Source: Pasteurella dagmatis
Lineage (GTDB): Bacteria > Pseudomonadota > Gammaproteobacteria > Enterobacterales > Pasteurellaceae
NCBI RefSeq assembly: GCF_900186835.1
Contig: NZ_LT906448.1
Coordinates: forward strand, 434,001-498,000
Length of the DNA stretch: 64,000 nt
Direction of reading: 5' to 3'
In this document: positions 10,395 to 18,074 of the stretch, piece by piece
How the letters are laid out: each line of letters begins with the position of its first letter
Position numbering within the stretch: position 1 is the first letter of the stretch
The notes under the pieces: generated by a model
What the model was told of the DNA's origin: nothing
The model's input: the letters and a program-made list of their open reading frames with translations, nothing else
The model's database searches: none
Made by a program: the position numbers and the translations under genes

Positions 10395-10514
10395 TCTTAT
10401 CAATGTTCTGTATTTTAGAACAGAGGCGGATCTGCTAAAAATCAGTCCGCCAGTAGCACCTGACGGGCTGTTTAGTAGATCCAAACGTTATATTTGTAAC
10501 GTGAGGATAAAAAT

Positions 10515-10586
10515 ATGAAACGCATAATTATGTTTTTCATCATTATTCTACTTTGCCTATCCCTTAAAGGAAGTGTCGCTGGCTAG
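10515..10586 (+). CDS. Small hydrophobic peptide, 23 residues, type I toxin-like
   Basis: The frame begins MKRIIMFFIIILLCLS and ends KGSVAG. Two basic residues are followed by about 14 hydrophobic ones, enough for one short membrane segment. GAGGA (10503-10507) sits seven bases before the ATG, ideal spacing, and the stop TAG falls 11 bases before the terminator stem, so the frame fits neatly inside the transcript. Size, hydrophobicity and structured leader recall Ibs-like and other type I toxins. I know no specific homologue. A chance frame, or a small membrane protein that is not a toxin, remains possible. Confidence 0.5.
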   Translation: MKRIIMFFIIILLCLSLKGSVAG

Positions 10587-10597
10587 GTAGATTCACC

Positions 10598-10629
10598 CAA
10601 GGAACAGCGCCAACTGTTCCTTGTTTTTT
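10598..10629 (+). terminator. Terminator of the small-RNA locus
   Basis: A perfect ten-base stem (CAAGGAACAG with CTGTTCCTTG), a six-base loop and six T follow. This is a textbook intrinsic terminator on the plus strand. On the minus strand there is no U tract after the stem. Confidence 0.9.
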
Positions 10630-10647
10630 ATTGTAGAACTTGACCCC

Positions 10648-11427
10648 TTATAAGTCAAACTTTGCTTGGTTTTCACTGCTTAATTGCCGTATTTTCTCGG
10701 CAATTAATTGTGGATTTGGGGTAAGTTGTGCCGCTGAAATTGTTTGTAGCGGTTCGAAATCACCAACACAAACAGAATAAGCAGCGTGTTTAAGTAGCTC
10801 AATATCATTCATATCATTGCCGAAAGCGATATACAGTTGTTTGCCAATGAGATTAAGTAATGTACTGTATTTATTGATATTTTTTGCCGTAATATCGATG
10901 TTATATAAACCATTGGGTTCTGAATGTTCAATCAAATTCACATTTAGCTCAACTAACTTTGATTTGAGCTGAATATAATGTTCCTCTGTGAGATTGAGCA
11001 AAATGGTTTTAATCGGGTGAGAGATCTCAAAGAGCGGTCGATTTTCAGCAAGTTTTGCGCTGTCAATTTTATGCTCAATGGAATGTGGTTGGCGAATACG
11101 CTTGCTGTAATGCCAAATATCATCAGCTAAATAATCCAAATTAAATTCGTTAATCCATTGTTTTATCTGATGAAAATCATCTTGTGCAATGGGACAGTTG
11201 GCTTGAATTTGTTGATTTACTTGTGTAATTGAACCATTGCCACCAATCAAAAATGCATTTTTTAACGTATCTGTTAACAGAGGCAATAAATCTCGAATTG
11301 GACGAGCAGAAGCAAAAATGGGCTGATGACCTTGTGCCATCAACTCATTCAGTGCGGTTTGAATTTCAGACGGAATTTGTTTGCCATCGAAACAAATTGT
11401 GCCGTCTAAATCAAACACAAAAAGCAT
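10648..11427 (-). CDS. HAD-superfamily hydrolase, Cof-type
   Basis: This is a 259-residue haloacid-dehalogenase-type phosphatase. Motif I is FDLDGT at residues 5-10, with the nucleophile D6 and the acid/base D8. A Cof-type cap follows, and the C-terminal metal motif is FGNDMNDIELLKHA. Cof/YidA relatives dephosphorylate sugar phosphates or nucleotide-type substrates; the substrate here is unknown. Its start codon overlaps the queA stop (TAATG), so it is co-translated with queA. It converges on the small-RNA locus. Confidence 0.9.
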   Translation of the reverse strand: MLFVFDLDGTICFDGKQIPSEIQTALNELMAQGHQPIFASARPIRDLLPLLTDTLKNAFLIGGNGSITQVNQQIQANCPIAQDDFHQIKQWINEFNLDYLADDIWHYSKRIRQPHSIEHKIDSAKLAENRPLFEISHPIKTILLNLTEEHYIQLKSKLVELNVNLIEHSEPNGLYNIDITAKNINKYSTLLNLIGKQLYIAFGNDMNDIELLKHAAYSVCVGDFEPLQTISAAQLTPNPQLIAEKIRQLSSENQAKFDL

Positions 11428-12518
11428 TATTCTAAGCCTTTCACATTCGGATTTTTGGTAATGAACATTGCATCGCCATAACTAAAGAAACGATAGCGAT
11501 TTTCTACCGCACTTTGATAGGCTTGCATTGTGTGTTTATAGCCCGCAAAGGCAGAAACTAACATAATTAAGGTACTTTCTGGCAAGTGGAAGTTTGTGAT
11601 TAAGCAATCTACCACGCGGAATGTTTTGCCTGGGTAAATAAAAATCGAGGTATCAGAAAAATAAGGTTCGATTAATCGTGCACTGTGTTTTTCTTCTGTC
11701 GCTAATGCCGCACTTTCAACAGAACGCACAGAAGTGGTACCAACTGCAATCACACGCTTGCCAGCTTGTTTAGTGGCAATAATTGCATCGCATACCTCTT
11801 GTGGCACTTCCACATATTCTGCGTGCATTTTGTGATCTTCAATATGTTCAACACGTACAGGTTGGAATGTGCCAGCACCCACGTGCAAAGTCACAAAAGC
11901 AAAATTTACCCCTTTAGCTTTTAATTGTGCTAACAATTCATCATCAAAGTGCAAGCCTGCTGTTGGTGCCGCCACTGCACCAGGGACTTTGTTATAAACC
12001 GTTTGATAACGTTCTTGGTCAGCATCTTCATCTGGGCGATCGATATAAGGTGGCAATGGCATATGCCCGATTTGTTGTAATACCTCTAAAAGTGCGGTCT
12101 GTTTTTCCGCAATTTCAAGTTCAAACAGGGTATCGTGGCGAGCCACCATTGTCATTTTCACGCCATTATTTTCGCCAAGTTTGTCTTCACCTAACCAAAG
12201 TTCAGCCCCTTCTTTTGGTGCTTTAGAAGAGCGAACGTGTGCTAAAAAACGGGTATCCGTTAAAATACGTTCAACTAAAACTTCAACTTTGCCGCCACTG
12301 GCTTTGCGACCAAACATTCGAGCGGGGATCACTCGAGTATTGTTAAAAATTAATAAATCACCTTCATTAATTTGGTCGATCACGTCCGCAAAAGTGCGGT
12401 GTGAAATTTCTCCGTTTTCGCCATTTAATTGTAATAGTCGGCTCGATTTACGCTCGGTTTTAGGGTAGCGAGCAATCAGCTCATCAGGTAAGTCAAAATG
12501 AAAATCTGCAACACGCAT
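11427..12518 (-). CDS. queA: S-adenosylmethionine:tRNA ribosyltransferase-isomerase (QueA)
   Basis: QueA transfers the ribose of SAM to preQ1 in tRNA, giving epoxyqueuosine, the step after Tgt. At 363 residues it is full length. The N-terminus [12 protein letters not shown] and the motif [17 protein letters not shown] are diagnostic. It heads the queA-HAD unit upstream of tgt. The start at 12518 is the conserved one. Two uptake signal sequences lie within the gene (near 12092 and 12390) and a third near 11507. Confidence 0.97.
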   Translation of the reverse strand: MRVADFHFDLPDELIARYPKTERKSSRLLQLNGENGEISHRTFADVIDQINEGDLLIFNNTRVIPARMFGRKASGGKVEVLVERILTDTRFLAHVRSSKAPKEGAELWLGEDKLGENNGVKMTMVARHDTLFELEIAEKQTALLEVLQQIGHMPLPPYIDRPDEDADQERYQTVYNKVPGAVAAPTAGLHFDDELLAQLKAKGVNFAFVTLHVGAGTFQPVRVEHIEDHKMHAEYVEVPQEVCDAIIATKQAGKRVIAVGTTSVRSVESAALATEEKHSARLIEPYFSDTSIFIYPGKTFRVVDCLITNFHLPESTLIMLVSAFAGYKHTMQAYQSAVENRYRFFSYGDAMFITKNPNVKGLE

Positions 12519-12635
12519 AAAAATAAATATCAGGTTATGTAAAAAAATGTGGGCGTAAGTCTAGTGCGAATTAGGCGATTGTACAAGGAAAAATCGAGAT
12601 TTTAGCGAATAAGCGCTATTTTCTAAATTCAGGTG

Positions 12636-12670
12636 AAAAAAAAGCCCTTTCAAAGTGAAAGGGCAAAAAA
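12636..12670 (-). terminator. Terminator after the cytochrome c peroxidase gene
   Basis: GCCCTTTC (12644-12651) pairs with GAAAGGGC (12657-12664). Eight A on the left become a U tract on the minus strand, as expected for the gene ending at 12750. The rest of 12519-12749 shows nothing further that I can call. Confidence 0.8.
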
Positions 12671-12749
12671 TATATTTGGAGTCATACTTTTTAGGGTATG
12701 CCCTACATTATATGTGTATTTTTAACAAATGCAACAATTTTTTAACAAT

Positions 12750-13919
12750 TTATTCATTCTTTTTTAGCAATCGTTCATATCGTTCGTCTGTGAGAAGCTT
12801 TAAAAAGGCTTCTAATGCAGCAATATCTTCATCTGAAAGCGGTTTAGCCGCTAATTTTTGATGTGCAATTGTCGGTGCATATTCAGGCTTATCCCACGCT
12901 TGCTTGGTTTCTGGATTGATTGTGCGAGTCGGGTTATTGTAAGAATCCAAGTAGAGCAGTACCGTTCTCAATTCATTAAACACGCCATTATGCATATAAG
13001 GGGCTGTTACAGACACGTTGCGTAAGGTGGGCGTTTTAAATTTTCCTTTCTGCAACAGATCACTATTAACTGCAGGATTATCCAATAAGCCGTTATCAAT
13101 ATAGTTTTCATCTAACTGATTATGGGCAATTAAACGAGGGTTTTTCGGCACGCCAATATTGTAATAATGATAGTTACTGAATGTTTCTTCAGTATGATTT
13201 TCAGTGCTTTGTAGCTGGTGGCAACTTGAACAATTGGTTTGGTTTTTATCAAAAAACAATTTGCGTCCTTTTTCTTCAAGAGCGGTTAAATGATATTTAC
13301 CTTGCAAATATTTATCGTATTTTGAATCAAAGGGCTGTAATAATCGTTTTTCTTGCTGGAAGGTGGCGATCGCATCCTCCATTGCCGCATAAACTTTATC
13401 CACGGTTTGCCATACTTCGTGACCATAGTGTTTGGAAAACGTTTGAATGTACATTGGGTTATTGATTAAACGTTTGGCGACAGATAATTTGTCCGGCATT
13501 CCCATTTCGAGTGGATCCAGTGGTGGTCCGCCCGCTTGTTCGGCGAGATTTTTTGCACGCCCGTCCCAAAATTGCCCTCCGATGTATTCTTGTGTTTTAG
13601 GATCAAAATGAAAATCGGGTGAATATTTCGCATACAGCATTGTTGGGGAATTTCGCTTACCAAATTTTGTTGGATCGTCGCCTTGCGAAACCATTTTTTG
13701 TGCGCTGTTTTCACGTAAATCAACGAAAGCTGCATCGGGATTATGGCACGAGGAGCAGTTTTGATTGCCGTGAAAGGAAAGTGCGGTATCAAAAAAAAGA
13801 ATTTGCCCAAGTAACGCTTTATCAATGCCATTTTTCGGCATTTCCCTCGGTTCTTTTTCTAAAGCGTGGGCTGATATTGAGGTAAGTGTTGCAATAAGTG
13901 CGATCGCAATTTTTTTCAT
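12750..13919 (-). CDS. Periplasmic di-haem cytochrome c peroxidase
   Basis: This enzyme reduces hydrogen peroxide with electrons from c-type cytochromes in the periplasm. From the start chosen here it has 389 residues: a signal peptide (MKKIAIALIATLTSISAHA), and two haem c sites, CSSCH at 55-59 and CSSCH at 230-234. The frame also opens 12 codons earlier, at 13955, but the residues before MKK do not look like part of a signal peptide and the predicted transcript start is very close, so 13919 is preferred. Neither start has a strong ribosome site. It diverges from the YtfE-like gene, with an FNR-like site between them, fitting anaerobic or low-oxygen expression. Related MauG-type di-haem enzymes are an alternative. 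Confidence 0.88.
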   Translation of the reverse strand: MKKIAIALIATLTSISAHALEKEPREMPKNGIDKALLGQILFFDTALSFHGNQNCSSCHNPDAAFVDLRENSAQKMVSQGDDPTKFGKRNSPTMLYAKYSPDFHFDPKTQEYIGGQFWDGRAKNLAEQAGGPPLDPLEMGMPDKLSVAKRLINNPMYIQTFSKHYGHEVWQTVDKVYAAMEDAIATFQQEKRLLQPFDSKYDKYLQGKYHLTALEEKGRKLFFDKNQTNCSSCHQLQSTENHTEETFSNYHYYNIGVPKNPRLIAHNQLDENYIDNGLLDNPAVNSDLLQKGKFKTPTLRNVSVTAPYMHNGVFNELRTVLLYLDSYNNPTRTINPETKQAWDKPEYAPTIAHQKLAAKPLSDEDIAALEAFLKLLTDERYERLLKKNE

Positions 13920-14000
13920 TTTATATTCTGAATTTAAAAATATTTTATACAGCATAACGCTATTTAAGCGAAAAAACTTACACCCTTTAAGGTATCTATT

Positions 14001-14014
14001 TTGACTTAAATCAT
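14001..14014. promoter_or_regulatory. FNR-like site between ccp and the YtfE-like gene
   Basis: TTGAC-TTAA-ATCAT matches eight of ten positions of the FNR consensus. Its centre at 14007.5 would put a class II start for the minus-strand peroxidase near 13966. It is also about 100 bases before the plus-strand YtfE-like gene. I recall that ytfE of H. influenzae is FNR-activated, which fits. Confidence 0.5.
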
Positions 14015-14106
14015 AGGAAAATTATTTTTTTGATTAAATTGTTTTGCTTGTGGTTTTTTATACCCTAGTATTTTAGTCGGATAAATAATAAATAGGAGTT
14101 AAAATA

Positions 14107-14601
14107 ATGACATCAACACAAAATAACGCATTTACTTATTGGCAAACAGCAAGTTATGAAGAAACTATCGCGCATATTTTGACGCGTTATCATCAACGCC
14201 ATAAAGAACAGCTCGAAGAATTACTTGCACTCGCACAGAAAGTGGAAGATCGACACGCTGATCACCCTGAATGTCCAAAAGGATTGGCTGCCGCGTTAGA
14301 GGTGGTTTATGCAGATTTAGTCAATCATATGATGAAAGAAGAACAAATTTTGTTTCCAATGATTAAATCGGGCAATTATGCAATGGCACAAATGCCAATT
14401 CGTGTGATGGAATTTGAACACGATGAGCATCAAAAAAGCATCGCAATGCTTAAATCGCTCACTAATGAAATGACACCGCCAGAAGGTGCTTGTCAAAGTT
14501 GGCAAACGTTATATGCGGGAATTCAAGAATTTATCGAAGATTTGAATAATCATATTCATACTGAAAATGAGATCTTATTTACGCGTGTATTGGCAGAATG
14601 A
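14107..14601 (+). CDS. ytfE: Short YtfE-like di-iron (hemerythrin) protein, nitrosative stress
   Basis: This 164-residue protein matches the C-terminal three quarters of E. coli YtfE (220 residues), a di-iron protein for repair of iron-sulfur damage by nitric oxide. Shared stretches include RYHQRHKEQLEELL, HMMKEEQILFPMIKSG, EFEHDEHQ and HIHTENEILF, which supply the histidine and glutamate ligands. The N-terminal DUF542/ScdA domain of about 50 residues, with its cysteine pair, is absent. AGGAG nine bases before the ATG, and stops upstream, show that this is the true start and not an annotation artefact. It diverges from ccp and converges on dps. Confidence 0.85.
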   Translation: MTSTQNNAFTYWQTASYEETIAHILTRYHQRHKEQLEELLALAQKVEDRHADHPECPKGLAAALEVVYADLVNHMMKEEQILFPMIKSGNYAMAQMPIRVMEFEHDEHQKSIAMLKSLTNEMTPPEGACQSWQTLYAGIQEFIEDLNNHIHTENEILFTRVLAE

Positions 14602-14618
14602 TATTTAATAGACAATAA

Positions 14619-14647
14619 AAAAGTGCGGTCATTTTAACCGCACTTTT
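14619..14647. terminator. Inverted uptake-signal pair serving as terminator (ytfE/dps)
   Basis: AAAAGTGCGGT (14619-14629) and ACCGCACTTTT (14637-14647) form an 11-base stem with a short loop and A/T tracts on both sides. It lies between two convergent genes, so it can work in both directions. It is also a double DNA uptake signal. Confidence 0.85.
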
Positions 14648-14662
14648 GTTTATTTAGGCAAA

Positions 14663-15148
14663 TTATGCATTGCAAGTTTGGCAAGCTGCTGATGCAGTAA
14701 ACATCCAAATTAATTTTTCTTGCTCTTTAATATAATCACTCATTTGTGAAGCGGTACCTTCATCATTTGCTTCACCAGCAACTTCTAAAATTGCACGTTG
14801 TTGTTTTAAAAGCTCTTTAAAACCGTTTAATGTTCCTGTTAAACATTCTTGAGCGTTACTTACACCAATGTGTTCTTGAATAGTTGATACTTTTAAATAT
14901 TGGCTATATGCGTTATTTGGCATATAACCTAAGGTTAAAATACGCTCTGCGATCTCATCTACTTTCACCACTAAATCATTGTAGATTTCTTCAAATTTTG
15001 CGTGTAATTCAAAGAAATTTACGCCTTTGATATTCCAGTGGTAACCACGTACATTCGTATAAAATACTTGATAGTTTGCTAATAATACGTTTAATTCTTG
15101 TGCCAATTTTTTAGATGATGCTTCGCATAAACCAATTGCTGTTGTCAT
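14663..15148 (-). CDS. dps: Dps family ferritin-like protein
   Basis: Dps forms a 12-subunit shell that oxidises and stores iron and, in some species, binds DNA, protecting against peroxide. At 161 residues it has the usual length. The ferroxidase region GYHWNIKGVNFFELHAKFEE carries the two histidines and acidic residues of the inter-subunit iron site. The tail is ACQTCNA, with two cysteines, and there is no lysine-rich N-terminal arm, so DNA binding by that route is doubtful. It sits beside the peroxidase and YtfE-like genes in a stress cluster. Confidence 0.93.
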   Translation of the reverse strand: MTTAIGLCEASSKKLAQELNVLLANYQVFYTNVRGYHWNIKGVNFFELHAKFEEIYNDLVVKVDEIAERILTLGYMPNNAYSQYLKVSTIQEHIGVSNAQECLTGTLNGFKELLKQQRAILEVAGEANDEGTASQMSDYIKEQEKLIWMFTASAACQTCNA

Positions 15149-15198
15149 AAATTTATCTCCAATATTAATTAATAATTAAGTTTGCTTTATAGAGCATA

Positions 15199-15213
15199 AA
15201 CTCATTATGAGTT
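15199..15213 (-). promoter_or_regulatory. Palindrome overlapping the probable dps promoter
   Basis: AACTCAT-T-ATGAGTT is a perfect seven-base dyad. A minus-strand -10 candidate TATAAA lies at 15186-15191, so the dyad would cover the -35 to -10 spacer and could be a repressor site. It does not look like a Fur or FNR box. No regulator can be named. Confidence 0.4.
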
Positions 15214-15323
15214 GTATGGTTATATCATACGCTTTATGAACAAGAAAGGAAATTGTTAGGAATGATAAATTTGATAGGTAATATGCATTAATCACCTTAT
15301 TTTTGAAAGGATATTTTAAATTA

Positions 15324-15361
15324 AAAGTGCGGTAAAATGTTTAGATTTTTTACCGCACTTT
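15324..15361 (-). terminator. Inverted uptake-signal pair downstream of dps promoter region, before prfC end
   Basis: AAAGTGCGGTAAAA (15324-15337) pairs with TTTTTACCGCACTTT (15347-15361). The long stem lies directly beyond the prfC stop codon on the minus strand and probably ends that transcript. It is a double uptake signal. Confidence 0.75.
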
Positions 15362-15378
15362 CGCACTTTGTTGAGAGA

Positions 15379-16968
15379 TTAATGTTCTCTTGTTTTGAAG
15401 AATTGAACGTCAGGATAACGTTCTTGGGCAAGGTTTAAATTTACCATGGTTGGAGCAATATAAGTTAAGTTATCGCCGCCATCAAGAGCTAAATTTTGTT
15501 CATTTTTGCGTTTGAATTCTTCAAATTTTTTCGCATCAGCACATTCAACCCAACGAGCTGTTGCAACGTTGATGTTTTCATAAATTGCTTCTACGTTATA
15601 TTCCGATTTTAAACGTGAAACCACCACGTCAAACTGTAATACACCAACTGCACCCACGATCAAGTCATTGTTCATCAATGGTCGGAATACTTGCACTGCT
15701 CCTTCTTCAGAAAGCTGTACTAAGCCTTTTAACAATTGTTTTTGTTTGAGAGGATCTTTCAAACGAATGCGACGGAATAATTCTGGCGCAAAGTTTGGAA
15801 TCCCTGTAAATTTCAAATCTTCACCTTGAGTGAAGGTATCACCGATTTGAATTGTACCGTGGTTATGTAAACCAATAATGTCGCCTGCATAAGCTTCTTC
15901 TGCGTGAGTACGATCTCCTGCCATAAAGGTTAACGCATCAGAAATAATTACATCTTTACCAATACGTACGTGACGGAGTTTCATTCCTTTTTCGTATTTA
16001 CCAGATACAACACGCATAAATGCAACGCGGTCACGGTGTTTTGGATCCATGTTTGCTTGAATTTTAAACACAAATCCCGTGAGTTTTTGTTCGCTACTTT
16101 CTACGGTACGACTATCAGCTTGACGTGCTTGTGGGGCAGGTGCCCATTGTGTTAAACCATCGAGGAAGTGATCAACTCCGAAGTTACCTAACGCAGTACC
16201 AAAAAATACTGGTGTTAATTCGCCACTTAAAAAGGCATCAAGATCAAATTCATTTGATGCCCCTTGAACAAGTTCTAATTCATCGCGTAGTTGCTGTGCT
16301 AAGTCATCGCCTACCGCAACATCAAGCTCAGGGTTGTTTAAACCTTTAACTACACGCACCTCTTGAATCGTATGACCTTGTCCTGTTTGATATAAATAGG
16401 TTTCATCTTTATATAAATGATAAACCCCTTTGAATAATTTACCGCAGCCAATTGGCCAAGTGATTGGTGCACAATGGATGTTTAACACATTTTCGACTTC
16501 GTCTAATAATTCCATTGGATCACGAATATCACGGTCTAATTTATTCATAAAGGTTAAGATTGGGGTATCTCGTAAACGAGTGACTTCCATTAATTTAATA
16601 GTACGTTCCTCAACCCCTTTTGCACTGTCTATCACCATTAAGCAACTATCAACAGCTGTTAATGTGCGGTAAGTATCCTCTGAGAAGTCTTCGTGTCCCG
16701 GTGTATCTAATAAGTTGACTAAACAGTCATTGTAAGGGAATTGCATTACAGAGGTTGTAATTGAAATACCGCGTTGCTTTTCCATTTCCATCCAGTCAGA
16801 TTTGGCATGTGTGCTTGATCCTTTTCCTTTGACAGAGCCTGCTGTTTGGATTGCTTGTCCGTAAAGTAAAACTTTTTCTGTGATGGTTGTTTTACCAGCA
16901 TCGGGATGTGAGATAATCGCAAAGGTACGACGTTTATTAACTTGTTGTGGATAATCGTTCAATGACAT
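15379..16968 (-). CDS. prfC: Peptide chain release factor 3 (RF3)
   Basis: RF3 is the GTPase that removes RF1 or RF2 from the ribosome after termination. At 529 residues it equals the E. coli length. The P-loop [13 protein letters not shown] is near residue 20. The G2/G3 region has RGISITTS and [14 protein letters not shown], and FMNKLDRD supplies the base-specificity motif. The gene is monocistronic here, with an uptake-signal terminator after it. Confidence 0.97.
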   Translation of the reverse strand: MSLNDYPQQVNKRRTFAIISHPDAGKTTITEKVLLYGQAIQTAGSVKGKGSSTHAKSDWMEMEKQRGISITTSVMQFPYNDCLVNLLDTPGHEDFSEDTYRTLTAVDSCLMVIDSAKGVEERTIKLMEVTRLRDTPILTFMNKLDRDIRDPMELLDEVENVLNIHCAPITWPIGCGKLFKGVYHLYKDETYLYQTGQGHTIQEVRVVKGLNNPELDVAVGDDLAQQLRDELELVQGASNEFDLDAFLSGELTPVFFGTALGNFGVDHFLDGLTQWAPAPQARQADSRTVESSEQKLTGFVFKIQANMDPKHRDRVAFMRVVSGKYEKGMKLRHVRIGKDVIISDALTFMAGDRTHAEEAYAGDIIGLHNHGTIQIGDTFTQGEDLKFTGIPNFAPELFRRIRLKDPLKQKQLLKGLVQLSEEGAVQVFRPLMNNDLIVGAVGVLQFDVVVSRLKSEYNVEAIYENINVATARWVECADAKKFEEFKRKNEQNLALDGGDNLTYIAPTMVNLNLAQERYPDVQFFKTREH

Positions 16969-17061
16969 TGTTCTATTTGTAGGTTAATCGAGTTAAAGAG
17001 AGTTGTGTATTGTCGCTTATTTTAACGTTCTTCTCAAATTTATTTATAAATTCAAGAAAAA

Positions 17062-17077
17062 ATGCAAACGTTTGCTT
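17062..17077 (+). promoter_or_regulatory. PurR operator upstream of purC
   Basis: ATGCAAACGTTTGCTT contains the fully symmetric core GCAAACGTTTGC (17064-17075), the PurR consensus core. It lies about 70 bases before purC, so repression by PurR with hypoxanthine or guanine is expected. Confidence 0.85.
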
Positions 17078-17145
17078 ATCTTTAGGAGTAAAGTGCGGTA
17101 CAATGTGCGCCGATTTTTATTATATAAAAAATAAGGTGCAAACAG

Positions 17146-18006
17146 ATGACTCAGCTTAGCCTAAAAAAAATCTATTCAGGTAAAGTGCGTGATCTTTATG
17201 AGATTGATGATAAACGTATGTTGATGGTTGCAACAGATCGTTTGTCCGCATTTGATGTGATTTTAGACGATCCGATCCCTCGTAAAGGAGAAATTTTAAC
17301 GCAGATATCGAACTTTTGGTTTAACAAATTAGCACATATTATGCCGAATCATTTCACGGGAGATAGCGTTTATGATGTGTTACCAAGAGAAGAGGCTGAT
17401 CTGGTGAAAGAGCGTTCCGTAGTGTGTAAACGTTTAAATCCAATTAAAATCGAGTCAATTGTACGTGGATATTTAACTGGCAGTGGTTTAAAAGACTATC
17501 AAAAAACAGGCACAATTTGTGGCTTATCCTTACCTGAAGGCTTAGTAGAAGCGAGTAAGTTGCCAGAGCCTATTTTTACTCCATCAAGCAAGGCTGAAGT
17601 TGGTGATCACGACATTAATATCAGCTATGAAGAGTGTGAAAAACTAATTGGTGCGGAACTTGCTGCACAAGTGAAAGAAAAAGCGATTACACTTTATAAA
17701 GTGGCAGCTGAATACGCACTAACAAAAGGTATCATTATCTGTGATACCAAATTTGAATTTGGTTTAGATGAAAATGGGACTTTAACATTAATGGATGAAG
17801 TTCTCACTCCAGACTCAAGTCGTTTTTGGTCGGTAGATACTTACCAAGAAGGCATTAATCCTCCATCTTTTGATAAACAATTTATCCGTGATTGGTTACA
17901 AAATAGTGGTTGGAATAAAGAACCTCCAGCACCAAAAGTGCCTGCTGAGGTGATTCAAAAAACTGTTGATAAATACCAAGAAGCATTGGATTTATTGACA
18001 AAATAA
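17146..18006 (+). CDS. purC: SAICAR synthetase (PurC)
   Basis: PurC joins CAIR and aspartate in de novo purine synthesis. At 286 residues it is longer than E. coli PurC (237) and resembles the longer bacterial form. Family stretches include YSGKVRDLYEID at the N-terminus, RLSAFDVILDDPIPRKG, and IICDTKFEFG. The PurR operator upstream supports the call. A hairpin terminator begins 11 bases after its stop. Confidence 0.95.
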   Translation: MTQLSLKKIYSGKVRDLYEIDDKRMLMVATDRLSAFDVILDDPIPRKGEILTQISNFWFNKLAHIMPNHFTGDSVYDVLPREEADLVKERSVVCKRLNPIKIESIVRGYLTGSGLKDYQKTGTICGLSLPEGLVEASKLPEPIFTPSSKAEVGDHDINISYEECEKLIGAELAAQVKEKAITLYKVAAEYALTKGIIICDTKFEFGLDENGTLTLMDEVLTPDSSRFWSVDTYQEGINPPSFDKQFIRDWLQNSGWNKEPPAPKVPAEVIQKTVDKYQEALDLLTK

Positions 18007-18017
18007 GCGGAAAATTG

Positions 18018-18049
18018 GCTTTCTTTCTCTTTGGAAAGAAAGCTTTTTT
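18018..18049 (+). terminator. Terminator after purC
   Basis: GCTTTCTTTC pairs with GAAAGAAAGC around a short loop and is followed by six T. The upstream alternative start of the next gene (18015) falls in this hairpin, which argues against using it. Confidence 0.85.
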
Positions 18050-18074
18050 CAATACAAAAATTCAAAGGAGAATT

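Larger units (their letters stand above)
10401..10629 (+). ncRNA. Predicted structured small RNA or mRNA of about 230 nt
   Basis: The transcript is bounded by an extended -10 promoter and a strong terminator. The 5' end can form a hairpin at once (TGTTCT 10404-10409 with AGAACA 10417-10422). Bases 10428-10482 can fold into one long hairpin: 12 pairs between 10428-10439 and 10471-10482, seven pairs between 10443-10449 and 10464-10470, and three more at the top. A competing hairpin pairs GGCGGA (10425-10430) with TCCGCC (10446-10451), so the leader may exist in two folds. A third hairpin (ACGTTA 10485-10490 with TAACGT 10497-10502) abuts the ribosome site of a 23-codon frame. I do not recognise this RNA. 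It could be a type I toxin mRNA, another regulatory RNA, or both. Confidence 0.6.

Noticed and set aside
10485-10502. ModE-like palindrome ACGTTA-N6-TAACGT
   Set aside because: It recalls the CGTTATAT half of molybdate operators, but the spacing is too short and it fits better as an RNA hairpin before the peptide start.
11229-11435. Plus-strand frame opposite the HAD gene
   Set aside because: It is a shadow frame without a ribosome site or family features.
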